Source of the DNA: Hirudo medicinalis
Lineage: Eukaryota > Annelida > Clitellata > Hirudinida > Hirudinidae
Direction of reading: 5' to 3'
NCBI GenBank assembly: GCA_011800805.1
Contig: MPNW01000119.1
Location: 157,097-221,096 of the forward strand
DNA length: 64,000 bases
Shown: positions 53,781-64,000 of the stretch, piece after piece
Layout: each line of letters starts with the position of its first letter
How positions within the stretch are numbered: position 1 is the first letter of the stretch
Notes under the pieces: generated by a model
Seen by the model: the letters and a program-made list of their open reading frames with translations, nothing else
Database searches by the model: none
What the model was told of the DNA's origin: nothing
Made by a program: the position numbers and the translations under genes

Positions 53781-54390
53781 CTAATGTCTGAATGTATGAC
53801 TTTCAGTTCCTCCATGACCAAAACCTGAAAACAAATTTCAAAACAATATTGACGAAATTGAGAAACAAAATTAACGAAAAAATGGTTTTACCTTTTGGTC
53901 CAAATAGAGCAGCGTAACATGGTGTGTTGCAGTAGGGCTGGTTTTCGTGCTGGAAATGTAATGTTTAATGTTTTTGGAAATGAAATGAGCTCACTGCCTA
54001 CGGACTCAACGAGTTCCTTCTAACCTAATCGCTATTTTCAAAAAATGTAGTTAAAAGTTTCTGTTCTTAGTACTTTAAAAACTTGTTTCATACATTCATA
54101 ATCATCCTTAGCTTAATTTTTGTATTGTACTAAAACATCCTGCCACCGACTTAAAGATTGGAAGGAAGGCAAAATGTAGCTGATACCTCTGCGTGCTGTC
54201 CTGGCGTCAATGTCTTGTTGCACTTTGAGCATCGAAGGCATCCCGCATGCCAATCCTTGCCAAGAGAAGTTTTCCTCTCAGCTGCAAATATTTTTGCTTA
54301 TCATTTGAAGCAAAAAATCATAAACATCAAAAACAGGCATGGAGACGCACCAAAATACACTTCCTTTTGGCACTTTGGACACTTAGGCAT
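53781..54390 (-). CDS. CRIP1: Cysteine-rich LIM protein (CRIP1 type)
   Basis: A small single-LIM zinc-binding protein of about 77 residues, of unclear biochemical role. Four exons join in perfect phase: 54390-54351, 54281-54187, 53949-53892 and 53824-53781. It begins [13 protein letters not shown], continues [20 protein letters not shown], then [26 protein letters not shown], and ends [14 protein letters not shown]. All eight zinc ligands of the LIM fold are present (C-x2-C, H-x2-C, C-x2-C, C-x2-C or equivalent). The length and the FGPKGFG...ESHTF tail are hallmarks of CRIP1. A poly(A) signal follows at 53715. It is transcribed in the same direction as the ASB gene, whose start is 327 bases downstream of the CRIP stop. 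Confidence 0.95.
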
Positions 54391-56130
54391 CCTTTGACAG
54401 TTACAAACTCCAAACGAGATTTCGAGACTTCACCGATTATCGAATCGTTTAGGCGCTATAAATCCAAAATCGCTAGCTGGCTTGGTCTTATTAGCCAGCC
54501 TACGTCCTTCTGTGGGCGGGCCTACGATGAATGACTAATCGGAGTGATTTGCCGCCACGGACATCCCATCGCCGATGAAATTGTCACAAATTGAAAATAA
54601 ACTCTAGTTTAAAAATGTATTTTTCCTAATAAATTATTTTTTAAATTAGGACGTCTGCTTTATCGTGCAAACTATATTGAGGTTGAATTACATTATCGAA
54701 AGGGCACACTAGATCTGCAAACATCCACTCGAAGTTTTGAATATGCCTACTGATACATTCCATAATTAGACATGGTTAAACACGAATTTGAATATCTAAT
54801 AATACTGTTTGATCTATTGTACCTTTCATAAGAGACTTGAAATGGTAAACAATTATGGTTAAGTATTGAAATGATTAAAATCGTACAATAAGCATTGCAC
54901 ACAGTTGCGGTTAGCTACAAAAGTAAAATAATTTACATAAATTATTGGCATTGACGTCAACGGTCTTGTAAAAAAAGTTCGTGTCACAAGTTCTTTGACA
55001 GCATACGTCCTTTTACGTCAAAGGAATGCTATGCTTGCGTAGCTTATTAACTGAAAATAATTGTCCTTTAGTTATTCTGTTGTCAGCTGATTTCGTCAAT
55101 AAAATCGCAAACAACGATTTATTCTACCTACTAAATTGTCAGGTTAAAAATAACATTATTCTATTAATTTATTATTAATATTCATTTCAAATATTTAGCT
55201 TTAACTGACGTTTCCAACTGCGGTGAATTTTGGTGAGATACGGCTAGAATTTGTAGGTCATTATAATGCGTAGTTTTTCAAGTGCACCTCAAGAACCATG
55301 CGAGGCCTCCTTAGCTGAACTAAACGATCAAGACGAAAATTTATTTAGCTGTCAATAATTAAATGCCCTGAGTAATAGTTAGAGGATAATTATTACTGAT
55401 GACGTTAATGAGTAAGGAGGGGCTTTTCAAGGATGGGGCGTCTTCGTTGGAATATTTTTAATAAGACTAATGACATTAAAATATTTTGGCAAGGAAACTT
55501 AGTTCATTGAGTCTCTCTTTCTATAATAATCTTTAAACGTTTATCAGAATTTCTAAACCCAATGCTTGTATTGAGACAACTGAAATATTTGTCTGTTTGC
55601 TTTGAGATTTCAATTTCACCCTCTCAACAAATGTCGCATCAATCTTCCCGACTCGAATGTCCCATCATATTGTACTCATAAGTTGCTTATTGGCAGAGCC
55701 AACAAGACAACAGGTGTTAGTTGATCTTTAACGAACTAGGTTAATTCGATATGGGTCCAAGATCCAATACTTCTTGCCCGAAAAAGACGATGAATCATGG
55801 AAGTGTTGAAAGGGAAAATGAAAATAGGTGACGTTCTCATTCTCACATCCTTACGCTGTTCAAAATGCTTAAAATACTACTGAGGGACCAGTGTCCTTTG
55901 ATGCAAATTGGTTACCAAAATCAACAAATTACGTCAAAATATATGCCTTAAATCCGAGTCCAAAACAGTCTAGCAAGTATTTCCTTGCATATTCTAAATC
56001 TCATGTAAAACCAAGACTCATTTTGAATCAATCTTTATAGGTAAGATAATAATTCCAAAGTGAGTTTTAGAAGATGCTCCTATAAATGCAAAGAACATCT
56101 TTGTCTGACACAACAGCAACAAACAATTCC
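54391..56130. other. Intergenic region between CRIP and RPF1
   Basis: About 1.7 kb with no exon I can support. It must contain the CRIP promoter (just right of 54390) and the RPF1 3' end (just left of 56131). A 30-codon frame at 55266-55358 has no recognisable features. Confidence 0.6.
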
Positions 56131-58726
56131 TATAACGTAAACTTCCTCCTGTTTTTCTCTTTCTAAAAATGTAAAAATAAAAAGTATTTTTAGTAAAACG
56201 GAAGAAGCTGGCTATGTTGATACAATCTTACTCACCTGTTGAATAAATTCATATTCTCCAAATTTTGAATCAAATGTGCCCTTTTGCAAGGTCCTAAGCT
56301 TCAATGAAAATCTTGGGCCCAACTCATGAAGGCCAGCTTTTGGTGCATCACCTCTTATTTTAAATTGGTACCTGATAATCAAATCATGATGTTAGCATCT
56401 TTTACGAGAAGTTGGTGACCCAAGGCAACAAACCTATGCTGTCTGACAAATATGTAATCTCTCTGATTGTGGAATGTTATTATTCTCCTTTTGCTATAGT
56501 CAGGATTCTTTGGATATAAAGAAGCAAACAGATTTGAGATTGACTTTCCCACTGTTGTTCCAAAGTTATTGAAGATCAGCTCTGGAATATCATCAGTCAT
56601 TTCACCATGGTTCTGAAACAAATCATTTCGTCACTTAAAATATGCATTAAACTTTAAAAGAGTAAATCATTTTACCTTGATCTCTGTTGTTAGGCGAACA
56701 TTCGAAAGCCTAAATGATGCTGTAGGTCCTTCCGGAAGTCTTGAAATAATAAGGCCATCTGTTGAACAACATTTATAACCCATTAATAAAGTTACTTATG
56801 AACTTAAAAGTAGTTCTAAAGTTGCAATTCATGACAAAGTCAGTTCCTTACTTGGTTCCTTTTGGTCCTCATTAACGACAATGAGCCCTGTATATCCTCT
56901 ATTGGTGGCTTGAACTGTGATCTTTTTTAAGTCCAGGCCTCTTCTGTAGTAGATTTTGCTGTTTGGTATGCTCCTTTTCAATTCTTTGCAGAACTTATTT
57001 GTTCTCTATTGAAATATAATAAGCATTGACTAAAATGCAATCAGTACAAACAATAACAAATAAATTAAAATAAATTGCTAATTAACATTCCACTGATTCC
57101 ACTAACACTAGTCGGTCGATCGGTTGTTGTTATGAGCACTTTGGGGTCTTGATGTTCTTGTGACCCATTAGCAGGCTGGGTAACTTCCTCATCAAACTCT
57201 TCATTAAGCTAGATATCACAAGTCAAACAATATAGATGATTGCACAATTAAGCAATGGAATAAACCCACACCTCTTCATCAGATTCAGAAACTTTAGTCT
57301 CGTCATAAATCCTGCAATTCTCAATTGTCTTTGGGATTTGTTTCTTCACAGCCTGTAAAGGAAATGTGCACATTCTCATAAAATAACAGTAACATTAATT
57401 TAGCACAATTTGAAAGCTGAACAATTAGAAGTATCAGAGGCTTAAACTTACATCAATTCCATATTTCTTTATAAACTTTAGCAGATCTCTCTTCTTCTCC
57501 TTACTAGCCTGTAATTTAAGATTTAGCATGTTGACAAGCATCCAAATGCTAAAGCCTTACAATAGACTTGATGTGAATATTATGTAATATTTTGTTAAGA
57601 AAAAGATGTAAGGATCATCTTATTCATTCACAGAATTGAATGAATTCATCTTGGATTTTGATATTTCATCAAAACAGCAGATTTAATCAACAGTGCTAGC
57701 ACATCAAGAAATTTATCAGCACCAACCTTTGCCTTTTCGTCCAATAATTTTCTATATGCTTGTGATCTTCTTTGCTTGTTTTTAATTTCAGAAATATTCT
57801 TTTTATATTCCTATAAAAGCACAAAAAGTAAAAAATTAATTTTTTTTTAATTTGCCCACTACTTTTTTAAAGCAATCCACATATGTTTATCAGTTGATTT
57901 TTACTCATTTTTTGTTTGGACCCACTTATCTTGGGCTATGGCAGATTTCAAGACATGAACAATTTAAAATTTTCCAGTAGTTCCCAGAATTATAATTTCT
58001 TCTTCAAATTCAAAACTAATGTTATTTGCTAATATTTTATTTGAACAAAAATGTTTTCTGGTAGTGTTATTTCAAATAATAACATTAACAATGTTACAAA
58101 CAGCTCCTAAAATATCACTCAGTTCCAAATATAACCCAAAATTGATAACTTAAGATCTGTAACATAACTATATTATTACAATGTTTTAAAAGAAGAAACA
58201 CAAAAAGAGTTCAAACATTAAACTAATAATCAAAATTATAGACATGAAGAAAATTTTAATGTATAACTCATTTAATAATAAGTTTAAAAACTCATTTAAA
58301 TGGATTTGTGATAAATTATATTTAATCATATTGGATGTTCACTCATAGATTTGAATACCAACATGTCAGCTGATCATGTTCTTGGGGCTTTATTAAGTTT
58401 ATTACAAATCATCTTGTTAAAGCAGAAGTATCATTGTTGATTATTAGTTATTCTCAGAAAGTCGAAGTTGGCCCTAGTTATTATAAAGTGGCTGATATCC
58501 CCAGAACTCAGTTTTGAAACTGTGCAAAGTTTCGCGAAGTTTAACTGAGTATGCGAAAAGTAAAATAGAAACGTTTAATCACATCAAAATAAACTCTTTA
58601 ATTAGTAGTATGCTCCCACAACTAAAGACCAACCCTTGTACTTTCCTCCGATTTCTTATCCGTTTTAGATGCTTGGTCGGTCTCAGACCTTAGATTGACT
58701 TCAGAATCGTCCCGCTCTTTCGACAT
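56131..58726 (-). CDS. RPF1: Ribosome production factor 1 (Brix domain)
   Basis: A nucleolar protein needed for 60S subunit assembly and rRNA processing. The start is at 58726: MSKERDDSEVNLRSETDQ, an acidic/basic N-terminus continued by small lysine-rich exons (about 57723-57811, 57450-57510 and 57275-57353). The Brix domain begins near 57210: KVLITTTDRPTS, then IPNSKIYYRRGLDLKKI, GYTGLIVVNED, LPEGPTASFRLSNVRLTTEI, DDIPELIFNNF, FASLYPKNPDY and FHNQRDYIFVRQHR. It then reads ELGPRFSLKLRTLQKGTFDS and ends NRRKFTL with a stop at 56131-56133, as in other RPF1 proteins. A frame running past the exon end at about 56420 gives an intron read-through tail that should be ignored. Conservation is strong along the whole domain. 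Confidence 0.93.
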
Positions 58727-59090
58727 GATAGCGCACCCGATGAATGAATTGGCGATATTAAGAAGTCTACTACTGATAACATTACCACTAGATATTTTTG
58801 TTGAAATTTTGAAAAGTAAATATTTTCATTGACACTAATATTTTGGGAAAATTATAATAAAATATACCAAAGCACATGTATATTATTATTTAATAATTCC
58901 ATCATGTTTATCAATACTTTATAAAGTAAAAACTTATAACTGGATCTGGCTCTTTAAAAATCAATTGAGCTCGTTTAAATAGCAGAAAAAGCTTTAAATT
59001 TGATGATCATAAATAATAAATGCAATGCATTTAAATAATTGACAAAAAATGAATTTGCAACTTTAGTAGACCTTTATAAAGTCTAAAAAG

Positions 59091-59325
59091 TTTATTTTCT
59101 CACCGAGGATAATCGGCGAGAATGACTATGACTCACTTAATGGAGAATTACAATTTTGTTTTTTTCATTCGATATATCTGTTATTGTTAGTGTTTCGTAA
59201 TTAAATTGCTTACTTGCCTCTTTCTGACGGAATGACCGCATTAAACGCTTTAAACTATGTTCATTGCATTCTAGTTTATCAGGAGGTACATGAATATATG
59301 AAGGGTTGTTGATATTTGATGTCAT
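59091..59325 (-). CDS. Possible 62-residue protein, unknown
   Basis: I do not recognise this protein. A minus-strand frame from 59325 to 59137 encodes 62 residues beginning MTSNINNPSYIHVPPDKLEC, with a basic central stretch and no membrane segment. The ATG has A at -3. The stop is followed within 45 bases by a strong hairpin (59099-59120) and then AATAAA (minus strand, 59091-59096), so it is laid out like a short complete gene or a last exon. It lies between the RPF1 start and the hAT relic. There is no splice or homology support. It could be a chance frame. Confidence 0.3.
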
Positions 59326-59381
59326 TTTGAACTTGGGGGCAGGGATGACATCTATTTTTTTTTACGACGGTGAAGTTAGCA

Positions 59382-59600
59382 AGACTTCAGCAAGAACTTT
59401 AACACCCAATAACTTTGGAACGCGTTAAGATAGAATCATAATTCCTTTTTTGTTAGAAAGGTCTTACTTAGGAAAATAATGTGTTCGCATNAGACTTCAG
59501 CAAGAACTTTAACACCCAATAACTTTGGAACGCGTTAAGATAGAATCATAATTCCTTTTTTGTTAGAAAGGTCTTACTTAGGAAAATAATGTGTTCGCAT
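59382..59600. repeat. Exact 109-bp direct duplication around a single N
   Basis: Bases 59382-59490 and 59492-59600 are identical by eye, separated only by N at 59491. The most economical reading is a contig join in which overlapping ends were not merged, so the genome probably has one copy. Confidence 0.9.
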
Positions 59601-59879
59601 AAAACAAGCACATCTAATAAAAATGAATTTTTGGTTAATAAATGAAGCTTTAGTAGCGAAAAAATAGAATTCTTTAACGTGTTTCTCGTTTACATTTGAG
59701 ACCATAGATATAAAAATGCTTTTCTCTTCTTATAAACATATACATTTATTTGAATAAACTGATGCCCAGCAGCACATCCATCAGGGATTTACAGGTGTTT
59801 GAAATATTGAAATATTAAAAACAATTGTAGCTGTAGAAGTTTTGGCAAAACAATCGATTCTAGATCATCCAGAGCTGAG

Positions 59880-61243
59880 CCACTTTTTCTCTGTCAGACA
59901 CATTTGCAAATGTAAATCACAGAAACTTTCTTGAACTGATGCTCTTTTTGGCTCAGTTTGATACTTTTATGAAAAAGCATTTGGATAAATCAAGAGCAGA
60001 GCAGTCAACACAGGAAAGACAAATTGAAGGTACAAGGTGATCCAAAATTTAAAGGACATGGAAATTTAACATTATCATCAAAATCTACAGTAACAAAATT
60101 ATTCATTAATTATGGTTACATTAGTGAGACTTAGTATACTAGATGGTTGTACAAGCCAGTTGCACTTCAAAACATTTTTGGAAAATTTGATTATGACTAC
60201 TTATTTTACTCTCTTTGAGAAAAGGGTTTCTCAGAAAAGTAAGATGGCATGAGAAATTTCTGAAATTCGATCGGGCCAACCGATTTATTTAGTATTAAAG
60301 TTTTTCAAAGAGTGAGAGGTGAAATTACAGCCAGCTTTACTGACAAATTTCCAAATAAATAAGGTGTAAGTAGGAATATTTGCTTGTCTGAATAGTGCAT
60401 GTCTTTATCCAATGAACTTCAAAGATATGTAACAAAATGGTATACCTGAAGAAATTTTAAAGAAAATTGCTGATCTTGTTGACATTTACCATAACAATCT
60501 GAGAGTGGAATCAGAAGATTTAAAAAAAAAAACTTTGAAAAGCTTTCAAGACTTATAAGAGATAAATTTGTAGATGATTCTGTAGAAGATGATGACTTTG
60601 ATTGAAATTGATACTTTGGTATCAATTGATTATTTTTTATGAGAATGATCAGTTTCCAGATGGCATCAAATGCAAAGGAAAATGTCAAAAATGCCTTTCT
60701 TGTTGTTACAATATTCTATATGAATATTCCTTGCATACTATCTCATACATAAAGTTGTTCTTGCCCTGTGAATTTCTACTTAAATTGTCTTTCTCTCAAG
60801 TCTATGAGAGAGCCTTCAGTAAAATTAAACTAATCAATACAAGGCTGGGATCCACAATGTCGTATGACTAATAAGCACTCATGCTGATATCCTGTGAGAA
60901 GGACATAACTAATAAAATTTCATCAGATGCCATCAAGAATCTCGCAAAAGATTCCAGTGTATAACGCAATTTATTTGTATGCTAATGCTTCCAGCAGGAA
61001 ACTTTTCAATATTCTAAAGCTTATCAATTTATAATAATGCTATAACACAAAGCTAAATAATATTCACTTTATAGCTTATTTTATGACAATTTTGTTTTAT
61101 GACGAGTACAACTATATTGTAAATCAAAATACATTTATATTAGCAGACACTGTGTAAAATAACACAGAAAATATGACTTCGATATGAGTGCCGCAATTAT
61201 ACTGACACTTCTCGGTAAAGATTTATCTCCCTATCCGCCACTG
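59880..61243 (+). mobile_element. Decayed hAT transposase relic (ZMYM1/DUF4371-like)
   Basis: Translated fragments follow the order of a hAT transposase of the type found in ZMYM1-like elements. NHRNFLELMLFLAQFD with KKHLDKSRAEQ comes first, then GHGNLTLSSKSTVTKLF. After several stops and frameshifts comes ENGIPEEILKKIADLVDIYH-like text, and finally the dimerisation region FSQVYERAFSKIKLINTRL (60790-60847) before stops. It cannot encode an active enzyme as it stands. A candidate right terminal inverted repeat, CAGTGGCGGATAGGGAG on the minus strand, lies at 61227-61243. I could not identify a convincing left terminus or target duplication. Confidence 0.75.
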
Positions 61244-61575
61244 CATTATATTATTATTATTCCTTTTGCTACTAGCTGCCATACCAGCATAGTGCTTTGG
61301 TGAGACGTACCGGGCGGGGCCATCGATTAAACTAAATTTGTTTTAAAATCTACTTTAAAATTTAAAGTGTTTTGATAATTCTTGCGTCAATTCATTTATT
61401 TAAGTGAATTTATTCATTTACGTGTTTCTTAAAATTAGAATCCATCGCTTTATTTATAACGTAAATATTGAAATTGTGCAATTTATTTTTATTTTTGGTG
61501 GCTAGTAACCGCCTGTAATTTGCTACAAAAACATCTGTAACCTATTTTCATTAACCGAAAGATAAAGGCGGCAAG

Positions 61576-62930
61576 ATGGATAACGGCATAGTCTTGGATT
61601 ATCATAACAGTCTTATACGCCGAGACGACTTACAATTGCTTGATGAACATTGCTGGCTAAATGATAATCTTATAGGCTTCATGTACGAGTAAGTTACTAA
61701 AATAATCATACGCGGATTGAATTTTGATCTTGATTTTTTAAATTTAATTTCCCTCAAAGATATCTTGAAAATGATGAATATCCAAAATATTCTTCTGAGC
61801 TCCTATTTGTGAATCCCGATACCACGCAGCTAATAAAATTTCTGGAAGGTACTTGAATTGAATTTTGTTCCATATTGAACATCTGAATTTTGCCATATCT
61901 GACATTTTAGAAAAAGACATGTGTGCCTTAATAGAAAGTCTCCATTTAGGGTCCAAGCGACTGGTGTTCCTTCCAGTTAATGATAATTGCGAATCCAAAG
62001 CTGGGGGCTTCCACTGGTAAACCCACAGCATTTTGCTTCCAATGTATTTTAGTTGAAGTGAAATTTATCATCTATAGGAGTTTGCTGGTTTTCAATATCC
62101 CAGAGAAAAAGTGCTATAGCTTTGATTCCTCAAATGATTTCAACCAAAAAGAAGCATGTAACGTGTTCACCAAACTAAGTCACTGCTTATCAAGTAATTT
62201 TGTCAGTTCAATTATGAAAAATATAAGGATCCCAAACCAAATTGCAATATTCAAGACACTATCAATGGCAATGACCAGCTTTTGTTTTTTTTTACATTGA
62301 TCTGTTTTTGAGGTGGAACATGTAGCAATGATATTTATTTTGATGTTTTCGCATTTTACTAATGATAGTAAGTAAGTTTATTCATATAGGGCCATAAACG
62401 TGAGTGTCAGGGGTGCTTAGACCATTTATATAGCGCCGGCTCCCAGGGGCGCTTTGTGGTGGTGCAAGCTGGGTTTTGAACACGACATGTAACGACTTGC
62501 TTTTACCGTTGTTCGCAGGAACGCTACCCTCTGAGCTAACTTGCACCCCATGATAGGTCATAATTACTCAGTGTATGGAGCAAATTTTGCCACTTGAGAT
62601 GCATTAGATTAAGATTTTTGAATAATTTCTGTTCAGGTCTGAAACTTGGTGAATTTAAATTGATAACTGCTCCAGCACCCCAGCAAACAAATGGTTGGTA
62701 AAATCTTATGGCATATTTATTTCTGGTATTGAGAACTCATACTTTGAAATGTATTTGTGCCAGGTTATGATTGTGGCATGTACCTGATATGCATCACAGA
62801 AGAGATATGCAAGCAGTATGTTCACTCAAATTTGTCTTTTGAAGGCCTCAAGCAAGTGATCACTCCCGAGTGTGTGAGAATAAGAAGAAGAGCCATAAAA
62901 ACATTGATCAGAAAACTTTCACAAAAATGA
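61576..62930 (+). CDS. SENP8: SENP8 / NEDP1 deneddylase
   Basis: A cysteine protease of the Ulp1 fold that matures NEDD8 and removes it from substrates. It starts at 61576 (MDNGIVLDYHNSLIRRDDLQ). Exons run to about 61688, 61760-61850, 61911-62019, 62080-62195, a short one near 62637-62695, and 62763-62930. The family landmarks are LDEHCWLNDNLIGFMYEYL, LVFLPVNDN, KAGGFHW|SLLVFN (catalytic His; codon split TG|G at the splice), CYSFDSSND (catalytic Asp) and APQQTNGYDCGMYLICITEE (oxyanion Gln and catalytic Cys). The protein ends KTLIRKLSQK. All catalytic residues are present, so it should be active. A SINE sits in the fourth intron. The stop is 33 bases from the RPAP3 stop on the other strand. 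Confidence 0.93.
62362..62555 (-). mobile_element. tRNA-derived SINE with target-site duplication
   Basis: An insertion in a SENP8 intron, oriented opposite to the gene. On the minus strand it starts with a tRNA-like head (62546-62460, 87 nt): acceptor arms GGTGCAA and TTGCACC pair perfectly over 7 bp, an A-box-like TAGCTCAGAGGG is present, and a weak B box GTGTTCAAAACC. A body of about 90 nt follows with GCGCCGGCGCT-like words and TATATAAATGG, ending in AATAAACTTACTTA. The element (62369-62548) is flanked on both sides by the 7-base word ATGATAG (62362-62368 and 62549-62555), a target-site duplication. Confidence 0.8.
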
Positions 62931-62963
62931 ACACAACTCTATTTGTTGGCCGAACACCTGGAT

Positions 62964-64000
62964 TTATTTGTACAAAGACCTCAACAATTCAATGTCACCA
63001 TCCGGTCTAATTTTAGAAAGCTTTTCAAAAATCTCTTCCAACTCTACAATAAAAATGTAATTAAATACATCGTGTCACCAATTTATTAAAGCGGAACCAT
63101 TTTGGTATACGCTCACTTTTGTTATCAATCAGGGAAAGGAATTTGACATTCATGGAGAACCTCTTGACATTGCCCAGACATTTCAGTACTGAGTAGGTAT
63201 CGGCATCACTGCAAAATGATAATTAGGTCAGTTATTGAATGCAGCGGATTGTGAGTAATGTGTTACTAACTCATAATACTGGTGGAGGACCGATATGATC
63301 TTGCTCAGGATATCTGAATCAAAAGCTTCACCAAATATTTGCTTGAAGGAGGCAGTATCAATCATCTGAGAGAACATAGCATCAAATATTTTCAGTACAA
63401 TATTAATCTGTAGGCTTCTTGTAAATCTTAGGATAGGATTTTTAAAACAAATTCAGAAATAACATAAAAAATATAAAAAAGAATAAAAAATTAAACCTTA
63501 AATGAAGAGAAGTAATACTTAAAAATTTGCATCAAATAGTCTGCCACCACCTTGAGGTATTGGAAAAACTCCAGATCCTTGTTCTTCAGCATATTCCAGT
63601 CCACTTGGAACTGATATGAATTAGCAGGATAAGTGAACTTCGTGCAACTCATCTCATTCAAAGTGTTGTCAGTAGGAGTTGGAGTTGCTTCCTGTTTGGC
63701 GATATTTGTGTCTTTTTCATTTTCTTGCTTGATATTTGTGCTTTGTTTTGCATCAGCACTCAGAAACCTTTGGAAGCTCTCATCTTCATGTGTTTTGTTT
63801 GGGTTTGAAATCAATATGGGATCCAATCCAATTTCTTCAATGGTTATCCTTTTAAGGGGCTTCTATAAAACAGTGGATTTCATCCAGCATTGCATTATTT
63901 AGAAAATTCATTGTGAAACACGAGGTTGATCTTTGAGCAATTTTTTAATGGAAAAAGATTCACCTTTGATCTCTCACTTCCAGGCTTTGTGATTGGCATC
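62964..64000 (-). CDS. RPAP3: RPAP3 (RNA polymerase II-associated protein 3), C-terminal part
   Basis: RPAP3 is the TPR adaptor of the R2TP/HSP90 co-chaperone complex that assembles RNA polymerases and PIKK kinases. Only the 3' exons are in the window; the TPR region lies beyond base 64000. Exons seen: 64000-63964 (ends KPGSERSK), about 63862-63498 (KPLKRITIEEIGLDPILI, a low-complexity linker, then PANSYQFQVDWNMLKNKDLE), about 63366-63300 and 63215-63110 (IFGEAFDSDILSKIISVLHQ, NVKRFSMNVKFLSL), and 63045-62964 (ELEEIFEKLSKIRPDGDIEL, stop 62964-62966). These match the C-terminal RPAP3_C domain that binds RUVBL1/2, including the PANS...QxxxD motif before it. The gene is truncated by the window edge, not broken. 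Confidence 0.88.
63049..63054 (+). terminator. AATAAA poly(A) signal, SENP8
   Basis: The first AATAAA after the SENP8 stop. Using it would make the SENP8 3' UTR cross the final coding exon of RPAP3 on the opposite strand. Confidence 0.45.

Noticed and set aside
61500..61700. SENP8 as a general SUMO protease (SENP1/2 type)
   Set aside because: The short protein and the WLNDNLIGF and QQTNGYDCGMY blocks fit the NEDD8-specific SENP8 branch better.

Overview
The window is nuclear DNA from an invertebrate animal. It carries multi-exon genes with short introns (many 45-250 bp, GT...AG borders), AATAAA poly(A) signals and many microsatellites. Its protein families are metazoan: Myb with three repeats, IRAK, polycystin-1, tektin, SENP8, an ASB-like SOCS-box protein and CRIP. 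I cannot fix the phylum. Gene models below were built by hand from exon homology, splice borders and reading-frame phase.

Layout. Bases 1-10,800 contain no gene I can support and are crowded with microsatellites and one 15-bp minisatellite. A divergent Twist-like bHLH exon lies at 10,844-11,263. After a second AT-rich gene-free stretch, a five-exon type II membrane C-type lectin spans 15,118-20,279 (+). From 20,659 onward the region is gene dense: Ku70/XRCC6 (-), a three-repeat Myb (+), a tektin (+), an FBXO47-type F-box protein (-), an IRAK kinase (+), a polycystin-1-like receptor-channel of about 10.8 kb (+), an ankyrin/SOCS-box protein (-), a CRIP-type LIM protein (-), RPF1 (-), a possible 62-residue gene (-), a decayed hAT transposase (+), SENP8 (+) with a SINE in an intron, and the 3' part of RPAP3 (-), which runs off the right edge.

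Organisation. Neighbours often alternate in orientation. Ku70/Myb and FBXO47/IRAK are head to head. Lectin/Ku70, tektin/FBXO47, polycystin/ASB and SENP8/RPAP3 are tail to tail. In two of the tail-to-tail pairs the nearest poly(A) signals imply overlapping antisense 3' ends. The genes do not form one pathway. They cover DNA end joining (Ku70), cell-cycle transcription (Myb), cilia (tektin, perhaps polycystin), germline or ubiquitin functions (FBXO47, ASB, SENP8), innate signalling (IRAK, lectin), and ribosome or chaperone assembly (RPF1, RPAP3).

The items most worth a second look are the Twist-like bHLH with a non-canonical basic region; the lectin with a cytoplasmic tail of about 309 residues; the polycystin with a concanavalin-like N-terminus, WSC, PKD and REJ segments and a pore lacking the usual acidic residue; the Ku70 exon 3/4 junction that is off by exactly one base; the SINE with a clear target-site duplication; and an exact 109-bp duplication around an N, which is probably an assembly artefact.
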